From contig OZ022583.1 of the NCBI GenBank assembly GCA_963669155.1, forward strand, positions 8,353,921 to 8,417,920: 64,000 bases of DNA. Reading direction: 5' to 3'. The notes beneath the pieces were generated by a model. It did no database searches, was not told the origin of the DNA, and saw only the letters and a program-made list of their open reading frames with translations. Positions 54,101-59,832 of this stretch are shown in pieces. Origin of the DNA: Arbacia lixula. Its lineage: Eukaryota > Echinodermata > Echinoidea > Arbacioida > Arbaciidae. Numbering within the stretch: the stretch's first letter is position 1; each line of letters begins with the position of its first letter. A program made the translations under genes and the position numbers.

Positions 54101-57055
54101 AGAAACCTGAAAAAAAGTATTCATGTATCATAAATTGTTCCATTTTTATAACATCATATTTTGATTATTCATCTGATTAATATTGTTGTATGTAAAGCAT
54201 TTCTAACAATGTAACCATTGCTTGTTATCAAATGCAAATGCTGTGGACAATGGAGTACAAAAACATGTTAACAAAAGATGTCTTGCCTACTACATCTGTA
54301 TTTCATATTGAGGTGAAAATTACAATTATTTGCAGGAGTTATTTCTCATGCTTGACACCATGAAAAGGAACTAGTAAGCATTATACCCAATAAGAAATTT
54401 TGTTTTAGTCTGGAACCGACTTTGCATACCTGGTGCTAGTAAATCTCCCTTCTCCTGTGACTTGTTCTCCCCCTCTTTCTTCACTGCTCCCTGAACATGT
54501 GGCCGTGTATGAGACGCTGCTTTGGAACCCATGTCATGACCATGGGATGAGTCTGAGAATGAGGATAAAATGCCAATACATGGAATCTCATAATGCTAAA
54601 CATACTCATCAGAGCCACCTTACATAAGTTTCCTTTTTTTTTTGTATATGTACCAGGTGGATAGGAAAAGAAAGTGCCATTTCTTTGTGCAATGCATTTT
54701 GGACACAAGCCTGACTGGAAGATTGTTCACCTACAGTCAAAGCTCTCTCTATAGATGGCTACCCCAAGACACGTGCAAGTATAATCAAACTATGTTGAAG
54801 TGATGCCAGTTGATTTGTCTTTAACAGACTATACACCTACCTGTCTTGCCTCCAGTAAGAAGCTGGTTCTTGAGCCAGCTGATCTAGGTGTGATGCTGCT
54901 TCTGTTGAGCTCTTTTCTGCTCCTCGTGCTGCTGCTTCAAGATCTNNNNNNNNNNNNNNNNNNNNNNNNNNNNNNNNNNNNNNNNNNNNNNNNNNNNNNN
55001 NNNNNNNNNNNNNNNNNNNNNNNNNNNNNNNNNNNNNNNNNNNNNNNNNNNNNNNNNNNNNNNNNNNNNNNNNNNNNNNNNNNNNNNNNNNNNNNNNNNN
55101 NNNNNNNNNNNNNNNNNNNNNNNNNNNNNNNNNNNNNNNNNNNNNTATGACAGAGAGCCTACAGCTCCGACACAAGCCACCCCCCCCCACCCCAAACCCC
55201 CAACCCCCCTCCCCCCCTCCACCATTACGCAGAGAGCCCACGGACCTACCTGTCTTGCCTCCAGTGAGAAGCTGGTTCTTGAGCCAGCTGATCTGGGTGC
55301 GATGCTGCTTCTGCTGAGCTCTCATCTGCTCCTCGTGCTGCTGCTTCAAGATCTGACAGAGAGCCTACATCTCCGACAAAAAGCCACCACCCAAACCCCC
55401 CTCCCACCTCCACCATTGCAGAGAGAGCCCATGCACCTACCTGTCTTGCCTCCAGTAAGAAGCTGGTTCTTGAGCCAGCTGATCTGGGTGCGATGCTGCT
55501 TCTGCTGAGCTCTCATCTGCTCCTTCGTGCTGCTGCTTCAAGATCTGACAGAGAGCCTACAGCTCCGACACAACCCCCCCCCCCCCCCCTCCCCCATTAC
55601 ACAGAGAGACCACGAACCTACCTATCTTGCCTCCAGTAAGAAGCTGGTTCTTGAGCCAGCTGATCTGGGTACGATGCTGCTTCTGCTGAGCTCTCATCTG
55701 CTCCTCGTGCTGCTGCTTCAAGATCTGACAGAGAGCCTACAGCTCCGACACAAGCCACCCCCCCCACCCAAAACCCCCAACCCCCCTCCACCACTGCACA
55801 GAGAGCTCATGAACCTACCTGTCTTGCCTCCTGGTAAGAAGCTGGTTCTTGAGCCCAGCTGATCTGGGTGCGATGCTGCTTCTGTTGAGCTCTCATCTGC
55901 TCCTCGTGCTGCTGCTTCAAGATCTGACAGAGAGCCTACAGCTCCGACACAAGCCACCCCCCCCCCCTCCCCCTCCCCCCATCCCCCCTCCACCATTCAA
56001 CAGAGAGCCCATGAAACCTAACCTGTCTTGCCTCCAGTGAGAAGCTGTTTCTTGAGCCAGCTGATCTGGGTGCGATGCTGCTTCTGCTGAAGCTCTCATC
56101 TGCTCCTCGTGCTGCTGCTTCAGGGTCTGAAGAGCTGTGCCAGGCCCTCTTGGGCTGGGTGGCTCTCTCCCTGCAAGAAAAGGATTCCCAAGAATAAAAT
56201 CATGAGGTCAAGCTGATATAAATGAAGGGAAAAATCTGTGAGAAGCCATTGGGAATAGTTTGAGGAGTATGAGAAGTAAGAAATAATACATGACCAAAGA
56301 GGTCTCTTCCCAGGAAAGAATTCCTGACAATCTCTTGATATTTTTTTTTATCAAATCTATTCTACATGGTTAAAGACTGTATGTAATTAATCAATTACAA
56401 TATTTGTACATGTAAACACTGTTTAAAACATCATGCTATGTGTACTCTACAAAATTGCATAGTGAAATCCTACTTACACATACAGTAAATCTATCCAAGT
56501 GGACAATGTAGTGTGTAAAAATGTCTCAAATAGACAATGTCAAAGAAGCAATACAAAAACATGCCCTTGCTTGCCACTGATTTTTTTTTTTGTAGAGGTT
56601 GCTACCACCCTCCCCCCCCCCCCTTTTTATGTGTAAAAGTGAAATCGGTAAGAATGAGAAATGCACCTTGTTTGAGACTGCCAGCACTCGTGTCATCAAC
56701 CAGGCTTTTTTCAATGTCTCTAACGTCACTGTCCCCTTCTCCCCCCCTCAATCCCCTTCCTCCTCTTCCTCTATTTACTAGGAAAGTGAAGGACTTCACC
56801 ACAAACACCTCCTTCCTCTTTTCCAAATAGGCAACGAGAAACGCACCTTGTTCAGCTACGCCCTCCTCTCTTTCTTTCTCATCACTGTCCCCCTCCACCT
56901 CCTCCTCTACCCAGTCGCTGCCCGTGTCTTCACCCATGTCCAGGCCCGCCGCTTGACCGAGCAGGTCCCCCATGACCGCTCCGAGGGACGCAGGGCCAAG
57001 AGAGCCCAGCGAGCTCAGGGAGGGGAGGAACAGAACGTTCGATGTTGGGACGTAA
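39098..57055 (-). CDS. MPHOSPH9: M-phase phosphoprotein 9 (MPHOSPH9) orthologue, gene span
   Basis: Nineteen exons on the minus strand join in matching phases into about 1,160 codons, close to the vertebrate protein length, with a TAG at 39098-39100. Order and motifs follow MPHOSPH9 as I know it. They are a QQ(x)EQ coiled coil near the N-terminus (ILKQQHEEQ), a DFTYWRLEE motif, HIADLEAYYEGELDDLRKQL, successive coiled coils ending in ISELKR, an FNIFSGEDPR motif, a long Ser/Arg-rich linker, and a C-terminal helix ending GSVRMLLRKYNALNISF. Vertebrate MPHOSPH9 is a centriole protein that recruits the CP110-CEP97 cap and restrains ciliogenesis. The same role here is inferred. The first exon was not found. 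Exon 2 contains a +1 shift beside an assembly gap. Confidence 0.88.
39430..40457. repeat. Divergent tandem repeat with a terminal hairpin
   Basis: Five or more units of about 120-150 bp share CATTGACCTTTGACCTTTCA, GGAATTTTACC, CACCAGTCTACCCC, TGATCCATCT and TGGATTTGGATTTATTGTGA. The array ends in (ACGG)n and the hairpin TGCCTCCGGCCACTTTGTGG...GAGGCA. A shorter, more decayed relative lies at 41880-42175, and only the hairpin recurs at 54021-54050. It looks like a dispersed repetitive element, here inside the last intron of MPHOSPH9. Confidence 0.7.
40524..40589 (-). CDS. MPHOSPH9: MPHOSPH9 exon 18
   Basis: 22 codons, phase 0 to 0, between CTTACAG and CAA|GTGAGT. It encodes LEASLSHLPTSGPACAKKVK, the counterpart of the EAALSRMPSPGG region of MPHOSPH9. 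A purine-rich (GGGA)n tract follows in the upstream intron (40602-40895). Confidence 0.88.
41014..41109 (-). CDS. MPHOSPH9: MPHOSPH9 exon 17
   Basis: 32 codons, phase 0 to 0, with donor AAT|GTAAGTG. The acceptor is inferred at ATCACTAAG|ATGACG from phase and a preceding pyrimidine tract. It encodes SDTPEAILQRLSKESKKLDA and LMLEKRN, the helix before exon 18. Confidence 0.8.
41399..41422. repeat. Poly-C homopolymer
   Basis: A run of about 24 C residues within an MPHOSPH9 intron. Confidence 0.9.
41637..41758 (-). CDS. MPHOSPH9: MPHOSPH9 exon 16
   Basis: 122 nt, phase 1 in (CAACAG acceptor) and phase 0 out (AGG|GTAAGG). It encodes NEDPLEAALQNVREGHVITR, then AEWENGFAEAKKSANKNASR. The Trp-containing segment corresponds to the TAWE region near the vertebrate C-terminus. 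The intron above it (41759-42221) contains a decayed copy of the 39430 repeat. Confidence 0.85.
42222..43096 (-). CDS. MPHOSPH9: MPHOSPH9 exon 15 (long disordered linker)
   Basis: 875 nt, phase 2 in (CTAG|C) and phase 1 out (ACC A|GTGAGT), the largest exon. It encodes about 291 residues rich in Ser, Arg, Gly and Pro, with many SP and RS dipeptides that could be phosphorylation sites in a mitotic phosphoprotein. There is little folded structure. It ends in KSVQTPTT. The equivalent human region is also long and serine-rich. Confidence 0.88.
43804..44625. repeat. 82-bp minisatellite, ten copies
   Basis: Units start (GACAACTGGCTCTAAACTAT) at 43804, 43886, 43968, 44050 and so on to 44542, each exactly 82 bp. 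They contain GTGGGTAGAGCAAACA, a TGATCATAG(T/C)GAGTGCCCAAC variant block, and CTAACCTGCTAGACATTGTC. Two alternating sequence types (CCCTGGTC and CCTGATC) suggest amplification as higher-order dimers. The array fills the intron between exons 15 and 14. Confidence 0.95.
44738..44899 (-). CDS. MPHOSPH9: MPHOSPH9 exon 14
   Basis: 162 nt, phase 2 to 2, acceptor CTTTACAG and donor CAG|GTATGC. It encodes PLTPGSAMRL, then RKFLRSADFNIFSGEDPR and a Ser/Thr-rich tail. The NIFSGEDPR motif matches the SIFTGQ segment of the vertebrate protein. Confidence 0.9.
44936..45010. mobile_element. Small TTAA MITE, copy
   Basis: A 75-bp element with TTAA on both sides and weakly inverted ends (CCATTTGGGTGCCAAG and AAATGGTGCT). 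It is a diverged member of the family at 53431, within an MPHOSPH9 intron. Confidence 0.55.
45425..45500 (-). other. tRNA-derived SINE head
   Basis: On the minus strand TGGTCCAGTGG is a good A box. GGTTCAAATCC, 34 bases further on, matches the B box with one change. The stems of a true tRNA do not close, so this is better read as a Pol III promoter from a tRNA-derived SINE. It lies just 3' of exon 13. Confidence 0.55.
45516..45761 (-). CDS. MPHOSPH9: MPHOSPH9 exon 13
   Basis: 246 nt, phase 2 to 2, acceptor CATCTTCAG and donor CAG|GTAATC. It encodes the end of a coiled coil (VRQELEIKQLEGEKKKLL) and then a polar Ser/Pro-rich linker containing LRTKTPTTPQATPAYPTS. Confidence 0.88.
46576..46745. 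mobile_element. Foldback element (about 170-bp palindrome)
   Basis: The left arm AAGCAAATAATCAAC...GATGAACTATCACTTCC pairs with the right arm GGAAGTGATAGTTCG...AATTATTTGCTTA. The inner arms GGCGATCT and CTATCTTTCC also pair. The element is non-coding and lies in an MPHOSPH9 intron. Confidence 0.65.
46823..46887 (-). CDS. MPHOSPH9: MPHOSPH9 exon 12
   Basis: 65 nt, phase 0 in and phase 2 out, acceptor CCCTCAG and donor AAG|GTTAGT. It encodes the coiled-coil segment AELFKVQMNLSEANASISEL ending in K. The ISELKR end matches ISDLKR of the vertebrate protein. Confidence 0.9.
47374..47421 (-). CDS. MPHOSPH9: MPHOSPH9 exon 11 (48 nt)
   Basis: 16 codons in phase 0, between TTTACAG and CAG|GTTAGT. It encodes LIAQYTNLTAQHEATQ, a short coiled-coil heptad stretch too small to be found by ORF search. 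Confidence 0.85.
48094..48147 (-). CDS. MPHOSPH9: MPHOSPH9 exon 10 (54 nt)
   Basis: 18 codons in phase 0, between GATTTCAG and AAG|GTAAAT. It encodes HQELQTTEGKKEQAMLGK, part of the central coiled coil. Confidence 0.85.
48206..48570. mobile_element. TTAA-flanked foldback element, copy 2
   Basis: 365 bp, flanked by TTAA at 48202-48205 and 48571-48574. It is the same palindromic sequence as 24417-24779: AATATACTGTACTG at the left, CAGTACAGTATTTGCCCT at the right, and the inner arms ATTGTCCATTTTAGAAAC / GTTTCTAAAATGGACAAT. It sits in the intron between exons 10 and 9, 59 bp from exon 10. Confidence 0.85.
49042..49203 (-). CDS. MPHOSPH9: MPHOSPH9 exon 9
   Basis: 54 codons in phase 0, between TGCCCCAG and CAG|GTACAC. 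It encodes LEWPDRYSLANSTVEVLQKR and then ADDLVRLVKQREEDFRKLEQ, a strong heptad coiled coil corresponding to the DLRERFSAASSASKILQERI region. Confidence 0.92.
50196..50244 (-). CDS. MPHOSPH9: MPHOSPH9 exon 8 (49 nt)
   Basis: Phase 2 in and phase 0 out, between TTTTTCCAG and CTG|GTAAGT. It encodes RIQDLENTVQALEDRL, a coiled-coil piece matching the RVRTLENKNN segment of the vertebrate protein. Confidence 0.88.
50833..51145. mobile_element. Foldback element with about 130-bp arms
   Basis: The arm GTGGATAGAATTGGAGG...TGGAGATTTGAAAGTAGAGT (50850-50905) is inverted at 51065-51135 (ACTCTACTTTCAAATCTCCA...CCTCCAATTCTATCCAC). A shorter perfect hairpin, GGCAGATTGACTGTC...GACAGTCAATCTGCC, lies near the centre (50934-50985). 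No protein is encoded. It lies in the intron between exons 8 and 7. Confidence 0.7.
51351..51647 (-). CDS. MPHOSPH9: MPHOSPH9 exon 7 (signature coiled coil)
   Basis: 297 nt, phase 2 to 2, between ATCTCTAG and CAG|GTTGGG. It encodes LQEKYSRHIADLEAYYEGEL, then DDLRKQLAQ and a second heptad segment LRCQQLQTSLTAAN. The KYSRHIADLEAYYEGE stretch is nearly the same as the KHARHIADLRAYYESE signature of vertebrate MPHOSPH9. It is the strongest single piece of evidence for the gene's identity. Confidence 0.95.
51923..52193 (-). CDS. MPHOSPH9: MPHOSPH9 exon 6
   Basis: 271 nt, phase 1 in (CAATAG acceptor) and phase 2 out (CAG|GTAAAA). It encodes DDMSSVYSDFTYWRLEEGDT and then a Pro/Glu/Ser-rich linker. 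DFTYWRLEE matches GLTYWKLEE in the vertebrate protein. It joins directly to exon 5 in phase. Confidence 0.92.
52384..52795 (-). repeat. Tandem relic copies of the 3' end of exon 5 plus its splice donor
   Basis: Three units of about 170 bp (near 52384-52520, 52552-52690 and 52729-52795) resemble the end of exon 5 and the intron start. The recognisable remnants are DILQQQVNYLQCQQAVTQSQ and DLLQQRDKQLQQQHPTLSKS, each followed by a G|GTGAG donor. They lack acceptors in a usable phase, so I treat them as non-coding exon relics. Confidence 0.7.
52958..53188 (-). CDS. MPHOSPH9: MPHOSPH9 exon 5 (Gln-rich coiled coil)
   Basis: 231 nt, phase 1 to 1, between CATTTCAG and CAGG|GTGAGT. It encodes GVSMPEGAILERMQQNFEDQ, a QAQVASLQREWHALQQRQ heptad stretch and a Gln-rich end. 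It corresponds to the Gln/Glu-rich coiled coil in the N-terminal third of the vertebrate protein. Its 3' end has been copied downstream (52384-52795). Confidence 0.9.
53431..53513. mobile_element. Small TTAA MITE, best-preserved copy
   Basis: 83 bp with perfect TTAA on both sides (53427-53430 and 53514-53517). The inverted ends are TCCTTTCTGTACCAGAT and CTGACACACAAAGAG. It has no coding capacity. Relatives lie at 21915, 25976, 38685 and 44936. Confidence 0.75.
53721..53894 (-). CDS. MPHOSPH9: MPHOSPH9 exon 4
   Basis: 174 nt, phase 1 to 1, between CTCTCAG and CTG|GTGAGA. It encodes RVDIEEVPLLDQGDDSSSET, then a Thr/Asp-rich polar linker ending QFVES. It is acidic and probably disordered. Confidence 0.85.
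54021..54050. repeat. Stand-alone hairpin of the 39430 repeat family
   Basis: TGCCTCCGGCCACTTCGTGG followed by CGGAGGCA forms a near-perfect stem-loop. It is identical in design to the end of the repeat at 40428-40455, but the repeat body is absent here. Confidence 0.6.
54430..54552 (-). CDS. MPHOSPH9: MPHOSPH9 exon 3
   Basis: 123 nt, phase 1 to 1, between ATTCTCAG and CAG|GTATGC. It encodes SSHGHDMGSKAASHTRPHVQ and a Lys/Glu-rich end (KKEGENKSQEKGDLLAP). It has no known domain. It is accepted from splice sites and phase. Confidence 0.75.
54841..56023 (-). repeat. MPHOSPH9: Tandem array of duplicated MPHOSPH9 exon-2 segments
   Basis: At least five downstream copies of the 3' part of exon 2 lie at 54841-54945 (cut by the gap), 55250-55352, 55441-55544, 55622-55724 and 55819-55923, in units of about 180-205 bp. 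Each encodes ILKQQHEEQMRAQQKQHRTQ followed by ISWLKNQLLTGGKTG. Each has its own CTCTGTCAG acceptor and a G|GTAGGT donor, and a C-rich spacer separates neighbouring copies. Core lengths are 103-105 nt, mostly not a multiple of three, so including more than one would shift the frame. They could be alternative exons or non-functional copies. Confidence 0.85.
54946..55145. other. Assembly gap, 200 N
   Basis: Exactly 200 N in the middle of the exon-2 tandem array. The round length suggests a placeholder, so the true copy number of the array is unknown. Confidence 0.95.
56023..56170 (-). CDS. MPHOSPH9: MPHOSPH9 exon 2 (parental copy, +1 shift)
   Basis: The acceptor TTCTTGCAG lies above 56170 and the donor ACAG|GTTAGG below 56023. 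It starts in phase 1 and reads REPPSPRGPGTALQTLKQQH, then EEQMRA. Here one extra base near 56090 breaks the frame, compared with the downstream copies, which continue QQKQHRTQISWLK. At 148 nt it is one base over the 147 needed for phase 1 out. This may be a sequencing error in a collapsed repeat, or a real lesion bypassed by using a neighbouring copy. Confidence 0.65.
56847..57055 (-). CDS. MPHOSPH9: MPHOSPH9 exon 1 (first one found; not the true 5' end)
   Basis: 209 nt, phase 2 in (ACTATGACAG acceptor) and phase 1 out (CAAG|GTGCGT). It encodes YVPTSNVLFLPSLSSLGSLG, then MGDLLGQAAGLDMGEDTGSD and an acidic Glu/Asp tail ending VAEQG. An internal ATG at 56973 could in principle start translation. 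The phase-2 acceptor suggests that a further 5' exon exists, but I could not find it before the LTR at 58147. Confidence 0.7.
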
Positions 57056-58146
57056 CTGTCATAGTGAACAACAGAGTGGAAAGACAGACATTCATCAATG
57101 ACTTGGATGTTTTAGCAGACACTTCTGATGCTGTAAACTTAAGGCCACCGCAGACGAGCTCTGCGACCGGCTGAATCGCAGAGCCCGGTTATTGGACTTG
57201 GACACATCTCCAGTCACAGGCTCTTGATACTGCAGAATCATAGTAAAATCATGTCATTTGCAGTGGCCTTAACTGTCATAGTAATAAATAAGACTCATAG
57301 GATCAACATGAAATGATCGGTTTACCCAATACTATCGCTGTTGTAAAGCAACTGTCATACGAAAAATGGTCATGGAAGAAGGAATAAAGCTTGAGAGGGT
57401 TACATATTTAACAAGTACTTTCATGACTGTGATTGCAAATTATACATACACGTGTAGTCAAACATGAACAAGATTTCATGTGCAACTAAATAAATTCAAG
57501 AAATTTAATCTGATTAACAAATACATGTACATCTACATGATATGCAACTACATGAAATGTGTCACATGGTTAATCTTGATTGAATTAATCTACTTACCTG
57601 ATTAAAAACCTGTGTAATTTCTGTCCTGCCTTATAGGACTTTTCCAAAATTAATTACTCATCCCATTTCCAAGGATTGGATTGAATGGCACATTAACCAG
57701 AGCTCTGATGGTGTTAAACTGTCTTAAAAAATATGAAAAATCTCTGTCTTAGTGCAGTAATGTATAATAATATGTCTAGTATGACGTAACGTGTGTTATG
57801 CGTTGTTTTATTTTGATTAAGCGCAAAAGTAATGCAACATATTGTTCAAACGTATTGATTATTGTTATTTGACTTTTTATTACAACTTTGGAGCACATGA
57901 CTGATACTCGTTGTGAATTGCTGAATCGCTGTGAAGCTCACGCTACTAGTACTCTGATATCAAATTTTTCATTCAGCTGTATTTGTCATCACATTTTTTT
58001 CTACCTTGGGACGGCTGACTGACCACATCAACTTTATGAACTTGCCTAGGTGAGTTTATGTTTAAATTGATTTTAAAAGAAAGAAGAAATGACTGCATTG
58101 TTATAAACGAGAGAACAACATGTGCTTAATGATATCGTATGTATAT
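57056..58146. other. MPHOSPH9: 5' flank or intron of the MPHOSPH9 gene
   Basis: No exon is recognised. It contains a MITE copy (57142-57269) and AT-rich sequence up to the LTR. A missing first exon or promoter may lie here or beyond the retrotransposon. Confidence 0.4.
57142..57269. mobile_element. Harbinger-like MITE copy beside MPHOSPH9 exon 1
   Basis: 128 bp between TTA and TAA, with ends AGGCCACCGCAGACGA and TTTGCAGTGGCCT as inverted repeats. It contains the family's TGCGACCGGCTGAATCGCAG segment but has lost the GTGACGTCAC core. It begins 86 bp upstream of exon 1. Confidence 0.6.
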
Positions 58147-58701
58147 TGTAGCGAAAATAGGGTTATTTCCGTAATTGCAGTGGATCGATTATATTATTTA
58201 GATCGATTATTATATAACAGTTATTAAAATTTAAGGATACTTATTAAGGATATAAGAAGAAATGGTCAGTGGTAGGTTGGTCAGTTGTTCAGAGAAGATT
58301 TATTAGATAAGTTTTTAGAAATAAAATATATAGGGAGGTTAGTCACGGCGCGTATGAGGTTGATATCGCAGGTAGTTGAGTGTACAGGTAGGGGTATCGC
58401 GCGCGCGGTTTAGCGGAATCGGTCAGGTTTCGCGTAATCGATTAAGTACTGCGTAATCGATTACAACGTATAAGTAACGTTTCAGAGTTTTTAGGACAAA
58501 AATTAGTTATTGTAGAATAAGTAGAAATTGTAGAATAATTCGGATGGTCGGGAATGTTAGAAATAATGATGATGTGTTATTTAAGATAATTGGCATGTAA
58601 TAAAAGTAATTAGCGGTATTATAAATCTAAGATTTAAAGTATAAGGGAAATGTACTGAATTATCTAACCAATTATTTCTCTGTGATTTTTGTGTATAAGT
58701 A

Positions 58702-58707
58702 AATAAA
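58702..58707 (+). promoter_or_regulatory. LTR polyadenylation signal AATAAA
   Basis: Lies about 0.55 kb into the LTR after a TATAAG sequence, so the R/U5 boundary may lie just downstream. Confidence 0.4.
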
Positions 58708-59031
58708 GAAGTTCGCAAATCGGGGGAGCGAGAGGGTCACTGGCTAGGTATACCACCGGTATACTCTACCCTACCGCTAGTACGGTGTGCGAAGCAAATG
58801 ATTGAATTGATGTTTTAGGGCCACTGATAGCCTTGGAATCGCTTTCCTCCGGCATTGCGGGAGACTGGTATTGTCTACCAGTACCAGAGCTGGGGGAGCA
58901 AGACTGGTAGGACTGGCAAAGCTGGAGACTGGTCTTGGTATCAGTACGGGTCGAGACGGAGGACCAGACGCTGGACCACCGGGGAAGGCGACTGGTAGGA
59001 GAGAGGAACCAGCCTGTTCCAGCCTACCAGG

Positions 59032-59275
59032 GCAGTGGATTCTTGCTGGTGGATTTGTGCCCCTGGATTCTTGCAGTGGATTCTTGCTGGTGGATTTGTG
59101 CCCCTGGATTCTTGCTGGTGGAATTGTGCCCCTGGATTTTTGCTGTTGGATTCTTGCTGGTGGATTTGTGCCCCTGGATTTTTTTTGCTGTTGGATTTTT
59201 GCTGGTGGCTTGTGCTTGGGATTGGTGCTTTGGATTTGTGCTTTGGATTTTTGCCTGTGGATTTGTTATTGTGCT
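59032..59275 (+). repeat. LTR-internal minisatellite (about 27-bp unit)
   Basis: Imperfect units of the type GCTGGTGGATTTGTGCCCCT + GGATTCTT with T-run variants. In one frame it reads Trp/Gly/Leu-rich repeats (WILAGGFVPLD), which is fortuitous coding. Confidence 0.8.
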
Positions 59276-59790
59276 GGAGGGGTCTACTGGTGGTGGTGCT
59301 GCTATCCTGTCTACGAGGCTGTGACAGAACAGACGGGGGACCAGCGGGCTAGCAGACTGGTGGAACAGAGGGATTTCTTTGCTGCTGCCGCTGCTGTGGC
59401 TGTGACTGTGCCTGTTGTTGCTGCTGTTGTTAGTAGTGGCGCTGCTGGTATCAGCTAGTATTAAGTATTGGAGGGCCGGGTACATTGGAATTCAACGTTT
59501 TATCACAACAGAATCGGGTATCAGTGCTCCGGACACGGGGAACCTAATCAGAGGAGTGTGCCGCTTGTGCTGGTATCCCCGTCTATAAACCTGGTCGTAT
59601 ATTGCGACCAAACGGACTTAAGCCTACACGCTCGGCGGATCATCCTTGACTTGGGTACTCGGCGCGGGGAACGAAAAGGGAACGGCGTCCTGACAAACAC
59701 CATATTATTCCCTTTCGCCCCCGGTCGAGCAGGCGCCCTAACTTATTACCATCAGGGGGACCGACAACAAAACCCAATTTTCGCTACACG

Positions 59791-59809
59791 TGGTGTCAGG
59801 AGTGGGATT
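59791..59809 (+). promoter_or_regulatory. Primer-binding site (tRNA-Leu)
   Basis: TGGTGTCAGGAGTGGGATT is complementary to the 3' end of animal tRNA-Leu (CCA tail plus acceptor and T arm). It begins three bases after the last base of the LTR. This is where minus-strand DNA synthesis starts in LTR elements. Confidence 0.85.
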
Positions 59810-59832
59810 GGTTTTGGACGGACTGAAGCAGG

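Larger units (their letters stand above)
58147..59788 (+). mobile_element. 5' LTR of a Ty3/Gypsy retrotransposon
   Basis: A 1,642-bp LTR that starts TGTAGCGAAAAT and ends ATTTTCGCTACA, a perfect 12-bp inverted repeat with the canonical TG...CA. A polyadenylation-type AATAAA lies at 58702. The U5-side half contains a minisatellite of GTGGATTTGTGCCCCTGGAT units (59032-59275). Two bases separate its end from the primer-binding site. The 3' LTR lies outside the window, so target-site duplication and LTR age cannot be judged. Confidence 0.88.

Noticed and set aside
54884..55996. Gly/Val-rich minus-strand ORFs through the exon-2 array
   Set aside because: They read through C-rich spacers and the N gap in the wrong frame relative to the ILKQQHEEQ coding frame.
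58871..59485. A 195-codon plus-strand ORF and its minus-strand partner inside the LTR
   Set aside because: They arise from the LTR minisatellite (Trp/Gly/Leu or Ser/Lys repeats), and LTRs do not normally encode proteins.
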